This document shows positions 8,765 through 17,450 of a stretch of 64,000 nucleotides of DNA, piece by piece. Each line of letters starts with the position of its first letter. Within the stretch, counting starts at the first letter, position 1. The position numbers and the translations under genes are program-made. Source of the stretch: Pontibacter mangrovi. GTDB taxonomy: Bacteria; Bacteroidota; Bacteroidia; Cytophagales; Hymenobacteraceae. The DNA lies in the NCBI RefSeq assembly GCF_006385705.1, contig NZ_VFRQ01000004.1:124001-188000 (forward strand), written 5' to 3'. The notes under the pieces are model-generated. The model was given only the letters and a program-made list of their open reading frames with translations, was not told where the DNA came from and made no database searches.

Positions 8765-8994
8765 GTGCACGCACAATGTAAGAAGTCTTGCTGCCTTAGT
8801 GCAACACCCGCCATATAAATCATAGGATTATTAAGAGGCCAAAGGTTGAAAAACGAAGCTAAGGCTATTATTAACTTGATTTTATATAGTGCAGTCGCAG
8901 CATCTACAACCCTATTTGTCTCTCCTACGTTCTACCTAATCAGTTCAAATAATTAACTGTTTTAATATAGAAACAAGAACAATTTAGCAGTATC

Positions 8995-9699
8995 GTGCAG
9001 GATTTAGAAGGCAGAAAGGCAGTTGTAAGCGGAGGCGGCTCAGGCATTGGCAGAGCGCTGGTGGAAGAGCTTACTACAGCCAAAGTACCCGTTGCCGTAG
9101 CGGACCTGGACCTGCCCCACACCTTGCCAGCTGGCGCCACGCCCTATACCTGCGACGTTACCCAAGGCACTGCCATCGATGCCTTTTTTGCAGCAGTGCA
9201 CCAGCAAATGGGCACACCCGATATACTTGTCTGCAGCGCTGGGCAAGGCATCCATGAGAAACTGACGGAAGGCGACCCGGAGAAGTGGCAGCAGATCATC
9301 AACACCAACCTGATGGGGACGCTCCGGATGATCCGGGCATTCGTGCCCGGCATGCTGGAGGCAGGCAAAGGCGACGTGGTGTTAATTTCGTCTGTGGCGG
9401 CTGGTCAGGCTTACCCTTACGGCGGCATTTACGCCGCTACCAAAACAGCCCTTCAGGTCATCGCCGAAACCCTGCGCCAGGAGGTGCTGCCCACGGTGCG
9501 CGTAAGCGTGGTAGCCCCGGGCGTAACCGACACGAACTTTTTTCAGAACACCCTTTCCGGGAGCCAGACGGCAGAAAGTATAGGCTACGGTGCGCTGAGC
9601 GCCCAGCAGGTAGCACAATCCATTATGTATGCGCTTCGGCAACCGCCGGGCGTAGCCATCAACCACATCACCCTTAGGCCGGCAGCACAGGCATTTTAG
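8995..9699 (+). CDS. SDR family oxidoreductase
   Basis: A classical short-chain dehydrogenase of 234 residues, starting at GTG. The NAD(P)-binding SGGGSGIGRAL lies near 12-22, the VLISSVAAG segment supplies the catalytic Ser, and YAATK supplies Tyr146 and Lys150. Such enzymes oxidise or reduce hydroxyl/keto groups on small molecules. It is the first GC-rich gene after the AT-rich island, 80 bp before the epimerase gene on the same strand, and probably opens the glycan locus operon. Its substrate may be a sugar or sugar nucleotide but this is inferred from context only. Confidence 0.9.
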   Translation: MQDLEGRKAVVSGGGSGIGRALVEELTTAKVPVAVADLDLPHTLPAGATPYTCDVTQGTAIDAFFAAVHQQMGTPDILVCSAGQGIHEKLTEGDPEKWQQIINTNLMGTLRMIRAFVPGMLEAGKGDVVLISSVAAGQAYPYGGIYAATKTALQVIAETLRQEVLPTVRVSVVAPGVTDTNFFQNTLSGSQTAESIGYGALSAQQVAQSIMYALRQPPGVAINHITLRPAAQAF

Positions 9700-9779
9700 C
9701 CTTGGCGCAAGCAAGTGGCCCTTCTAGCGCAATCGCATTTAAAACATAAAAAAACAACAGAACAGGAAACACGCAAACT

Positions 9780-10898
9780 ATGAAAAACAAGGTACTGATA
9801 ACCGGAGGAGCCGGCTTTATAGGATCTCACTTGGCAGATGAGCTGTTGCAGCAAGGGTATGCCGTAAGAGCGTTAGACAACCTGAGCGAGCAGGTACATG
9901 GCAAAGACTGCGTACGCCCGGATTACCTGCACGAGGAGGTGGAGCTAATAGTAGGCGATGTGCGCAACCCGGAGGATGTGGCGCGAGCGCTGGAGGGCGT
10001 AGACTACGTGTTCCATTTTGCGGCCATGGTGGGCGTGGGGCAGAGCATGTATGAGCTGCGCGAGTACACGGCCGTAAACAACATCGGCACCACCGTGCTG
10101 CTGGAGGCGCTGATCAAGAACCCGGTGAAGAAGCTGGTGGTGGCCAGCAGCATGAGCATCTATGGCGAGGGCATGTATAAAAATCCAGCCGGCGAGTTGA
10201 CGACGGTGCAGGAGCGCCCGCTGGAGCAGCTAAAGGCCGCTGACTGGGAGCTGTACAACGAGCAGGGCGAGCAACTGCAGCCAGTGCCGACACCGGAGGC
10301 TAAGACGCCATCGCTTTCCTCGGTTTACGCCCTCAGCAAGTATGACCAGGAGCGCCTTTGCCTGATGGTAGGCCGCGCCTACAACATCCCGACCGTGGCC
10401 ATGCGCTTCTTTAACGTATACGGCACGCGGCAGGCGCTTTCCAACCCTTACACTGGTGTGCTGGCCATCTTCGCCTCACGCCTGCTCAACAACAATTCTC
10501 CCATGATTTTCGAAGACGGATACCAGCAGCGCGACTTTGTGCACGTGCGCGACGTGGCCTTGGCCTGCCGTCTGGCCATGGAGAAAGAGGAGGCCACCGG
10601 CAAAGTGTTTAACGTGGGCAGCGGCAACAACTACACCATCCGGGAGATAGGCGAGCGACTGGCCACCGTGATGGGCAAAACAGAGCTGAAGCCGGAGATT
10701 ACGGGCAAGTACAGGGTAGGGGATATCCGCCATTGCTACGCCGACATCTCGCTGGCCCAGGAGGTGCTGGGCTTTTACCCGCAGGTAGAGTTTAATGCAG
10801 GCCTGGAAGAACTGGCCAACTGGCTGGAGGGCCAGATCGCCTACGACCGTGTGAGTGAGGCAAGCGCTGAACTGGCCGCACGAGGCTTAACCGTTTAG
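9780..10898 (+). CDS. NAD-dependent nucleotide-sugar epimerase/dehydratase
   Basis: An extended SDR of 372 residues. The Rossmann glycine motif GGAGFIG lies at 9-15, followed by the acidic ALDNLSEQ strand. The catalytic pair is Tyr183/Lys187 (YALSK), and the substrate-binding part contains RDFVHVRDVA and FNVGSGNNYTI. These signatures are typical of UDP-glucose 4-epimerase-like and dTDP-sugar enzymes. An unusually long loop between residues 130 and 180 (YGEGMYKNPAGE and onward) is consistent with substrate specialisation. It lies 40 bp before the glycosidase-epimerase fusion gene and likely supplies a modified nucleotide sugar to the glycosyltransferases downstream. Confidence 0.9.
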   Translation: MKNKVLITGGAGFIGSHLADELLQQGYAVRALDNLSEQVHGKDCVRPDYLHEEVELIVGDVRNPEDVARALEGVDYVFHFAAMVGVGQSMYELREYTAVNNIGTTVLLEALIKNPVKKLVVASSMSIYGEGMYKNPAGELTTVQERPLEQLKAADWELYNEQGEQLQPVPTPEAKTPSLSSVYALSKYDQERLCLMVGRAYNIPTVAMRFFNVYGTRQALSNPYTGVLAIFASRLLNNNSPMIFEDGYQQRDFVHVRDVALACRLAMEKEEATGKVFNVGSGNNYTIREIGERLATVMGKTELKPEITGKYRVGDIRHCYADISLAQEVLGFYPQVEFNAGLEELANWLEGQIAYDRVSEASAELAARGLTV

Positions 10899-10938
10899 GC
10901 ACCCGCTCATCTACAACAACTAAAGGAACCGAAAGATC

Positions 10939-13002
10939 ATGAAGACAGATACACAAGCAACCAGCAGCAGCGCTACACTTCCGGTGGTAGGGCTGGTAGA
11001 GTGGTTCAGACCAGGTGAACACGAACATGTAAGGGAAACACTGGCCAGCCTGAAGGAACTGGGCGTGACAGACCTGCGCACCGGCGTATCGTGGGCCGAC
11101 TACTACACCCCCGAGGGAAAGGAGTGGTACGACTGGCTGATACCGACCCTGGCCAAAGAAGTGAACATCCTGCCCTGCTTTCTGTACACGCCGCCAAGTA
11201 TAGGCGAGAAGCCCCGCACCTCATCCCCACCGAAAGATAAAAAGGCCTATGCCGATTTTCTGGATGTGTTTATCGCCAAGCATGGAGAGCATTTTGAGTG
11301 GGTGGAGCTGTGGAACGAGCCTAACAACATGGTAGAGTACGACTTTACGCACGACTACGGCTGGAACAAGTTTGCCGAGATGGTGGGCGGAGCGGCATAC
11401 TGGTGCAAGCAGCTGGGCAAGAAAACGCTTTTGGGCGGCATGAGTCCCATCGACCCGAACTGGCTGCAAACCATGTACGACCGTGGCGTGATGCAGTACA
11501 TCGACGCGGTGGGCATACACGGCTTCCCGTACGTATTCGACCAGATGTGGGACGGATGGGAAGACAATGTGCAAACGGTGCGCGACGTGATGCAGCGTAA
11601 CAACTGCACCGCCGAGCTTTGGATAACGGAGGCCGGCTTCTCTACCTGGCAGCACGATGAGTTTAAGCAGCTGCAGGAGTTTAAGGAGGTGCTGCAGGCA
11701 AACGTAACGCGCATCTACTGGTATGCCCTAAAAGACCTGGACGCCAACCTGCCCACTGTGGCCGGTTTCCATCTCGATGACCGGGAATACTACTTTGGCC
11801 TGAAACGCGCCGACGGCACCAGCAAGCTCTTGTACCGGCTCTGGGCAAGGCACGGCATCCATAAACTGGACCAGCTGGATTACGTGAAGCGCTCCATCGA
11901 TGACGACACCGAGCCTTATACCTTGATAACCGGCGGCTCCGGGTTTGTGGGCACCAACCTGGCCAAGCGCCTGCTGGAGCAGGGCAAGCGGGTACTGGTG
12001 TTCGATAGCCTGAGCCGCGATGGCGTAGAGCAGAACCTGCAGTGGCTGCACGAGACCTATGGCGACAGGCTGGAAGTATTTGTAGGCGACATCCGGGACC
12101 AGCAGGCCGTGCGGCAGGTGATGAAGCGGGCAGAGCAGGTGTTTCACTTTGCCGCCCAGGTGGCCGTTACCACTTCGCTGGACCTGCCCATCAACGACTT
12201 TGAGATAAACGCGCGCGGCATCATCAACGTGCTGGAAGCGATACGGGAGCAGGACACCCCGCCGCCGCTGGTGTTTACCTCTACGAACAAAGTATACGGC
12301 GGCCTGGAGGATATGAAGTTTATCTCCAACGGCTCCCGCTACTACCCTGCCGACGAAACAACCGAGAAGTATGGCATTTCCGAGAAGCGCCACCTTGACT
12401 TCCACAGCCCGTACGGTTGCTCTAAAGGTGCAGCCGACCAATACGTGATCGACTATGCCCGCACTTATAACCTGCCGATGGCAGTGTTCCGGATGAGCTG
12501 CATCTACGGCCCGCACCAGTATGGCAACGAGGACCAGGGATGGGTGGCGCATTTCGCCATCAAGGCCATTGAGGGGGAGCCTGTAAACATCTACGGCGAT
12601 GGCAAGCAGGTGCGTGATATCCTGTTTGTGGAGGATCTGGTGGATGCCTTTTTACTGGCGCAGGAGCACATGGAAAGTATAAGCGGCCAGGCCTTTAACA
12701 TTGGTGGTGGACCAGAGAACACCGTAAGCCTGCTGGAGCTGCTCAAGACTATCAGCAAGTTCCGTGGTAAAGAGATACCGCTCCAGTTCGGCGACTGGCG
12801 CCCCGGCGACCAGCATTATTATGTGTCGGACACGCGCAAGTTCCAGAAAGCCACCGGCTGGTACCCGAAGCACAATGTGCAGGAAGGCGTGGCCAAGCTG
12901 TACCAGTGGCTCTGCGAGAACCGCGGCTTTGAAGTGCCGATATCGCTTAGCGCCATACTTGAAAAAGAGGAAGAACCTGTTAAAAAAGCAGTAGTAGCAT
13001 AA
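10939..13002 (+). CDS. Fusion protein: clan A glycoside hydrolase-like domain plus NAD-dependent epimerase
   Basis: Two domains share one 687-residue chain. The N-terminal part (about 15-315) looks like a (beta/alpha)8 glycosidase: ELWNEPNN carries a putative acid/base Glu127 and LWITEAGFST a putative nucleophile Glu231, so both clan GH-A glutamates appear present. The C-terminal part (about 325-675) is an extended SDR with GGSGFVG near 331-337, Tyr492 and Lys496 (SPYGCSK), and a NLQWLHE segment seen in CDP-paratose/tyvelose 2-epimerases. The frame is continuous and 3 bp separate it from the next gene. Nothing suggests an assembly error. The fusion may couple glycosidic cleavage or glycan binding to sugar epimerisation; substrates are unknown. 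Confidence 0.88.
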   Translation: MKTDTQATSSSATLPVVGLVEWFRPGEHEHVRETLASLKELGVTDLRTGVSWADYYTPEGKEWYDWLIPTLAKEVNILPCFLYTPPSIGEKPRTSSPPKDKKAYADFLDVFIAKHGEHFEWVELWNEPNNMVEYDFTHDYGWNKFAEMVGGAAYWCKQLGKKTLLGGMSPIDPNWLQTMYDRGVMQYIDAVGIHGFPYVFDQMWDGWEDNVQTVRDVMQRNNCTAELWITEAGFSTWQHDEFKQLQEFKEVLQANVTRIYWYALKDLDANLPTVAGFHLDDREYYFGLKRADGTSKLLYRLWARHGIHKLDQLDYVKRSIDDDTEPYTLITGGSGFVGTNLAKRLLEQGKRVLVFDSLSRDGVEQNLQWLHETYGDRLEVFVGDIRDQQAVRQVMKRAEQVFHFAAQVAVTTSLDLPINDFEINARGIINVLEAIREQDTPPPLVFTSTNKVYGGLEDMKFISNGSRYYPADETTEKYGISEKRHLDFHSPYGCSKGAADQYVIDYARTYNLPMAVFRMSCIYGPHQYGNEDQGWVAHFAIKAIEGEPVNIYGDGKQVRDILFVEDLVDAFLLAQEHMESISGQAFNIGGGPENTVSLLELLKTISKFRGKEIPLQFGDWRPGDQHYYVSDTRKFQKATGWYPKHNVQEGVAKLYQWLCENRGFEVPISLSAILEKEEEPVKKAVVA

Positions 13003-13005
13003 CCC

Positions 13006-14016
13006 ATGCAAGATACCCTGACCAAGAACCAGAAAGAGGTTGCCGCCACCCGGGCAACCACCATGAAAGCCGCCGTTTTGGAGGCACCGCAAAGTATAAA
13101 AGTTAAGGAAACCGCCCTGCCCGAGCCAAAAGCCGGGCAGGTGCGCATCCGGCTGCAGGGCTGCGGCCTCTGCGCCTCCAACATTCCTGTGTGGGAGGGC
13201 CGCGAGTGGTTCAGCTACCCCATAGACGCCGGTAACCCCGGCCACGAAGGCTGGGGCGTGGTAGATGCCGTGGGCGAGGGCGTAACGGAAGTGAAGCCCG
13301 GCGACCGCGTGGCGGCCTTGTCTTATAACGCCTATGCTGAGTATGATTTGGCCGACGCCAACAAGGTGGTGAAGCTGCCGGAGGCTTTGGCAGACAAACC
13401 CTTTCCGGGAGAGCCGCTGGGCTGCGCCATGAATATCTTTAAGCGCAGCGACATTCAGGCTGGGCAAACGGTGGCCATACTCGGCATCGGTTTCCTGGGG
13501 GCGCTGCTGGTGCAACTGGCCAAAAGCGCTGGGGCACGTGTCATTGCGGTGTCGCAGCGGGAGTTCTCCCTGGAGGTTGCCCAAGAGTGCGGGGCCGATG
13601 AAGTGATTAAAATGGATGATCACTATAAAATTATAGAAAAAGTTAAGGAACTGACAAACGGAAACTTCTGCGAGCGCGTAATAGAGTGCACCGGAAAGGA
13701 GTGGCCGCTGAACCTTGCGGGAGAGCTTACGGCCGAGCGCGGCAGGCTGGTCATCGCCGGTTTTCACCAGGACGGGATGCGTCAGGTTAATATCCAACTT
13801 TGGAATTGGCGCGGCCTCGACGTCATCAATGCGCACGAGCGCGATCCAAAAGAATACATCAAAGGTATAAAAGCGGCTGTAGAAGCAGTAGAGGAAGGCA
13901 AGATCAACCCTGACCCGCTTTATACCCATCGTTATACTTTAAATAATATCGACAAAGCATTTGAGAACCTTACAAACCGCCCCGACGGATTTGTGAAAGC
14001 CCTGATAACCTTCTGA
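13006..14016 (+). CDS. Zinc-type medium-chain dehydrogenase (MDR family)
   Basis: An alcohol dehydrogenase-like fold. The N-terminal catalytic domain has GCGLCASNIPVWEG (Cys in the position of the catalytic zinc ligand) and NPGHEGWGVV (His-Glu), and the Rossmann domain has AILGIGFLGALLVQLAK near 158-174. The four-cysteine structural-zinc lobe is absent. The first ATG gives a 19-residue hydrophilic extension; the ATG at 13063 (MKAAVLEAPQ) is the more family-like start, so the true protein may be about 317 residues. It is tightly packed in the glycan operon, 3 bp after the fusion gene and 2 bp before the Gfo/Idh/MocA gene. The pairing suggests successive redox steps on a sugar or cyclitol. Confidence 0.88.
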   Translation: MQDTLTKNQKEVAATRATTMKAAVLEAPQSIKVKETALPEPKAGQVRIRLQGCGLCASNIPVWEGREWFSYPIDAGNPGHEGWGVVDAVGEGVTEVKPGDRVAALSYNAYAEYDLADANKVVKLPEALADKPFPGEPLGCAMNIFKRSDIQAGQTVAILGIGFLGALLVQLAKSAGARVIAVSQREFSLEVAQECGADEVIKMDDHYKIIEKVKELTNGNFCERVIECTGKEWPLNLAGELTAERGRLVIAGFHQDGMRQVNIQLWNWRGLDVINAHERDPKEYIKGIKAAVEAVEEGKINPDPLYTHRYTLNNIDKAFENLTNRPDGFVKALITF

Positions 14017-14018
14017 AC

Positions 14019-15068
14019 ATGACGGAATCTATACTGGACAAGGCGCAAGCCTCATCTGCATCTTCTTCTTCTGCCTCTGACTCTAAGCCCAAGCTCGGCT
14101 TTCTGGGCGTCGGCTGGATTGGCCGCAACCGCATGGAAGTAATTGCCAAGCACAATGCCGCAGAGGTTGCCTACATCTCCGACACAGCCACGCATAACGC
14201 CGAGGAGGCCCTGAAAAGCGCCCCGGAGGCCACGCAGGTGCACTCGCTGGAGGCGATGCTGCACAAGCCGGAGGTGAATGGCATCGTGATTGCCACGCCG
14301 AGCGCCTTCCATGCCGAGCAAAGCTCCCTGGCCCTGGAGGCGGGAAAATCCGTTTTCTGCCAAAAGCCGCTGGGCCGCAACCTAGAGGAAACAAAGCGTG
14401 TGGTAGAGGCTGCCCGACAAAGCAACAAACTGCTGGGCGTGGACCTGTCGTACCGCTACACAGCGGCCATGCAGGAAGTATACAAAGTGGTGCAGAGCGG
14501 CGAGTTGGGGCAGATTTACGCTATCGAGCTGGTGTTTCATAACGCCTATGGCCCGGACAAAGCCTGGTTTTACGAGCCGAAGCTCTCCGGCGGCGGCTGT
14601 GTGATAGACCTGGGCGTGCACCTGGTGGACCTGGCGCTGTGGAGCATGGATTTCCCGAAGGTAAGAAAAGTGCAGAGCCACCTGTACGCCAAGGGCAAGC
14701 CCATAAGTATGGCCGAGGGCAAAGTGGAGGATTATGCCTCAGCAAGTATAGAACTGGACGGCAACACGCATGTGCAGCTAAGCTGCTCCTGGAACCTGCC
14801 CGCTGGTCAGGAGGCCATCATCAGCGCCACGTTCTACGGCACCAACGGCGGTGTGGCCTTTAAAAACGTGAACGGCTCTTTTTACGATTTTGTGGCAGAG
14901 CGCTACTACGGCACCAAAACCGAGCAGCTCTGTGCCCCGCCCGATGAGTGGATGGGCCGTGCCGGTGTGGCCTGGGCTGAACGCGTGGCCAGCGGCGAGG
15001 GCTTTAACGAGGAAGCAAACGAGTTTGTGAAAGTAGCAGAGGTATTAGATAAAATTTACGGAAGATAA
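14019..15068 (+). CDS. Gfo/Idh/MocA family oxidoreductase
   Basis: The 349-residue protein has the NAD-binding GFLGVGWIGRNRMEVI after a Ser-rich leader, the VIATPSAFHAEQS strand, and the diagnostic EKP-like motif as FCQKPLGRN. The C-terminal alpha/beta domain includes GGGCVIDLGVHLVDLALW with the conserved Asp/His pair. Members oxidise or reduce inositols, amino sugars and nucleotide sugars, often by a ping-pong NAD cycle. It is within the operon between the MDR dehydrogenase (2 bp) and the GT4 glycosyltransferase (9 bp). Substrate not determined. Confidence 0.9.
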   Translation: MTESILDKAQASSASSSSASDSKPKLGFLGVGWIGRNRMEVIAKHNAAEVAYISDTATHNAEEALKSAPEATQVHSLEAMLHKPEVNGIVIATPSAFHAEQSSLALEAGKSVFCQKPLGRNLEETKRVVEAARQSNKLLGVDLSYRYTAAMQEVYKVVQSGELGQIYAIELVFHNAYGPDKAWFYEPKLSGGGCVIDLGVHLVDLALWSMDFPKVRKVQSHLYAKGKPISMAEGKVEDYASASIELDGNTHVQLSCSWNLPAGQEAIISATFYGTNGGVAFKNVNGSFYDFVAERYYGTKTEQLCAPPDEWMGRAGVAWAERVASGEGFNEEANEFVKVAEVLDKIYGR

Positions 15069-15077
15069 GAAGAGAAT

Positions 15078-16178
15078 ATGGAAGCACATCATCCCTCAAA
15101 GATATTGATGACCGCAGATACCGTGGGCGGTGTCTGGACGTATGCGCTGGAGCTGATCAGAGCACTGGCCCCTTTTAAAACGCAGGTGGCACTGGCTACC
15201 ATGGGTGCGCCCCTGTCGGAGGAGCAGCGCCAGCAGGCCGACGACATCGACAACCTGACCCTTTACGAAAGCGACTACAAACTGGAGTGGATGGAGAAGC
15301 CCTGGGAGGACGTGGAGAAGGCAGGCGAGTGGCTGCTGAAGCTGAAAGACGAGGTGCAGCCGGACCTGGTGCACCTAAACGGCATGGCGCACGGCTCTCT
15401 GGACTTTGGTGTGCCAACGGTGGTGGTAATTCACTCGTGCGTGCTGTCGTGGTGGAAGGCGGTGAAGGACGAAGAGGCGCCGCAGGAGTGGAACAAGTAT
15501 AAGGAAACGGTGACGAAGGGGCTGCAGAAGGCCAGCATGGTAGTGGCTCCAACGCAGGCCATGCTGCACCAGGCCGAGGCGCTGTACGGGCCGTTCCAGA
15601 ACAGCACGGTGGTGTATAACGGCCGTGGCCAGCATACCTTCCAGTTCGGCAAGAAAGAGCCGTTCGTGTTTAGCATGGGCCGTGTGTGGGATGAGGCCAA
15701 GAACATCTCCATGCTCGCGCACATTGCCTCCGATCTGCAGTGGCCGGTATACATTGCCGGCGATGCCCGCCATCCAGCCACCGGCAAGGAGGTGCAGTTG
15801 GAGAACGTGCACTTCCTGGGCCAGCTGACGGAAGGAGAAGTATCCGATTGGCTATCCAGAGCCTCCATTTACGCGTTGCCAGCCAAGTATGAGCCGTTCG
15901 GCCTCACCATTCTGGAGGCGGCCATGTCGGGCTGTGCGCTGGTGGTGGGCAAAACCGAAAGCCAGGCTGAGATTTGGGGCAACGCCGCCAAGTACGTGAA
16001 CCCAAGCGATGCCGACGAGCTGCGCGACACCATCAACAACCTGATCGACGATGAGTTTGGCCGCAACATCATGGCCTGCCGCGCGGTAAAACGCTCCCAC
16101 GGCTATACCGCCGACCCCATGGGCCAAGACTACGACCACGTGTACCGCCAGCTCCTGAAGCAAACGGTTACGGTATAA
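15078..16178 (+). CDS. Glycosyltransferase family 4-like protein
   Basis: A GT-B glycosyltransferase of 366 residues. The N-terminal domain opens ILMTADTVGGVWTYALELI. The C-terminal nucleotide-sugar domain has FSMGRVWDEAKN, then YALPAKYEPFGLTILEAAMSGCALV, which contains the E-x7-E signature of retaining GT4 enzymes. No membrane segment is seen, so it should act in the cytosol or at the inner membrane face. The 140-bp gap after it, with an inverted repeat, separates it from the three CgeB-like genes. Donor and acceptor are unknown. Confidence 0.9.
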   Translation: MEAHHPSKILMTADTVGGVWTYALELIRALAPFKTQVALATMGAPLSEEQRQQADDIDNLTLYESDYKLEWMEKPWEDVEKAGEWLLKLKDEVQPDLVHLNGMAHGSLDFGVPTVVVIHSCVLSWWKAVKDEEAPQEWNKYKETVTKGLQKASMVVAPTQAMLHQAEALYGPFQNSTVVYNGRGQHTFQFGKKEPFVFSMGRVWDEAKNISMLAHIASDLQWPVYIAGDARHPATGKEVQLENVHFLGQLTEGEVSDWLSRASIYALPAKYEPFGLTILEAAMSGCALVVGKTESQAEIWGNAAKYVNPSDADELRDTINNLIDDEFGRNIMACRAVKRSHGYTADPMGQDYDHVYRQLLKQTVTV

Positions 16179-16187
16179 ATTGATTGC

Positions 16188-16317
16188 TGATTGTTAGTTG
16201 TTGATTGTTCCTTCAAGGAATAACAACAGTTTAGAAATCAGCCATCAGCATCGTATACGCCATGATAGTGGATCATAGTTAAGCGAACAGCAATCGACAA
16301 TCAACAACCAACAATCA
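16188..16317. repeat. Inverted repeat with 21-nt arms in the glycan operon gap
   Basis: The arm at 16188-16208 (TGATTGTTAGTTGTTGATTG + T) and the arm at 16297-16317 are reverse complements with one mismatch in 21. They enclose 88 bp, and the right arm ends directly before the ATG at 16319. Short TTGATTG repeats make each arm internally repetitive. Function unknown: it could fold as an RNA structure in front of the first CgeB-like gene, act as an intra-operon attenuator, or be a small inserted element. Confidence 0.7.
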
Positions 16318-16318
16318 A

Positions 16319-17443
16319 ATGAACATCACCCTTTTCTACCACTCTATACTTTCGGACTGGAACCATGGCAATGCCCACTTTCTACGGGGCATTGTGCGGG
16401 AGCTGGAGGAGCGGGGGCACCAGGTAGACATGTATGAACCGGAGAACGGCTGGAGCCTGCAGAACCTGGTAGAAGGCTACGGAAAAGAGAAGCTCGACGA
16501 GCTGCAGGAGTATTATCCCAACATCAAAACCAACTTTTATACTTTAGAAAGTATAAACCTGGATGAAGTGCTGCGCGATGCCGACCTGGTGCTGGTGCAC
16601 GAGTGGAACGAGCATGAGCTGGTAAAGCGCATCGGCGAGCACCGCGCCAACGGTGGCAAGTATAAACTGCTGTTCCACGACACCCACCACCGTGCCGTAA
16701 CAGAGCGTGAAAGTATGGCAGGGTATGACCTGACGCATTACGATGGCGTGCTGGCCTTCGGGCAGAAGATCCGCGATCTGTACTTGCAGGAACACTGGAC
16801 CCAAAACGCCTGGACCTGGCACGAAGCCGCCGATACCTCCGTTTTCTACCCGCACGAGCGAAGTGAGTTTGAAGGTGACCTGGTATGGATCGGTAACTGG
16901 GGCGATGAGGAGCGTACCGCCGAGCTGCATGAATTCCTGATAAACCCGGTGAAGGAGCTGGGGCTGAAGGCCAAGATCTACGGCGTGCGCTACCCCGAGC
17001 ACGCCCGCAAGGCACTGGCCGATGCCGGCATCGAGTATGGCGGCTGGCTGCCCAACTACAAGGCGGCAGAGGAGTTTGCCAAGTATAAAGTAACCGTGCA
17101 CGTGCCGCGCCGGCCCTACGTGGAGGCGCTGCCGGGCATTCCGACTATCCGTCCGTTCGAGGCCATGGCCTGTGGCATACCTTTGATCTCCTCACCATGG
17201 GATGATGCCGAAAACCTGTTCACGCCGGGTGAGGATTTCCTCGTGGCCCGCAACGGCGAGGAAATGAAGCAGCACCTGCAAACCATCATCAACCATCCTG
17301 ACAAAGCAAAAGAAGTGGCCGCGCATGGTTTAGAGACCATCCGCAGCCGCCATACCTGTGCCCACCGCGTTAATGAGCTGGAGAAAGTATGTGAGGAGCT
17401 GGGCATAGCCGAATCAAAAATCTATCTCACCCAAAAAGCCTGA
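16319..17443 (+). CDS. CgeB-like glycosyltransferase, copy 1
   Basis: A 374-residue GT-B protein of the CgeB / glycosyl transferase 1_2 type. The N-terminus reads LFYHSILSDWNHGNAHFLRG, sharing the W-(N/H)-G-x-A-x-x-x-R-G pattern with the next two genes. The C-terminal domain has YKVTVHVPRRPY, RPFEAMACGIPLISSPWDDAENLF and a terminal RHTCAHRVNELE, matching the sugar-donor site and tail of the family. Named CgeB proteins include a Bacillus spore crust protein, and most members are uncharacterised. The tandem arrangement of three paralogues suggests three sequential sugar additions or a processive array. Confidence 0.85.
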   Translation: MNITLFYHSILSDWNHGNAHFLRGIVRELEERGHQVDMYEPENGWSLQNLVEGYGKEKLDELQEYYPNIKTNFYTLESINLDEVLRDADLVLVHEWNEHELVKRIGEHRANGGKYKLLFHDTHHRAVTERESMAGYDLTHYDGVLAFGQKIRDLYLQEHWTQNAWTWHEAADTSVFYPHERSEFEGDLVWIGNWGDEERTAELHEFLINPVKELGLKAKIYGVRYPEHARKALADAGIEYGGWLPNYKAAEEFAKYKVTVHVPRRPYVEALPGIPTIRPFEAMACGIPLISSPWDDAENLFTPGEDFLVARNGEEMKQHLQTIINHPDKAKEVAAHGLETIRSRHTCAHRVNELEKVCEELGIAESKIYLTQKA

Positions 17444-17450
17444 ACCCTAC

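Noticed and set aside
10939..13002. Fusion as a missed stop between two genes
   Set aside because: The frame runs without stop from barrel to Rossmann domain with a normal linker; no internal start with promoter is seen.
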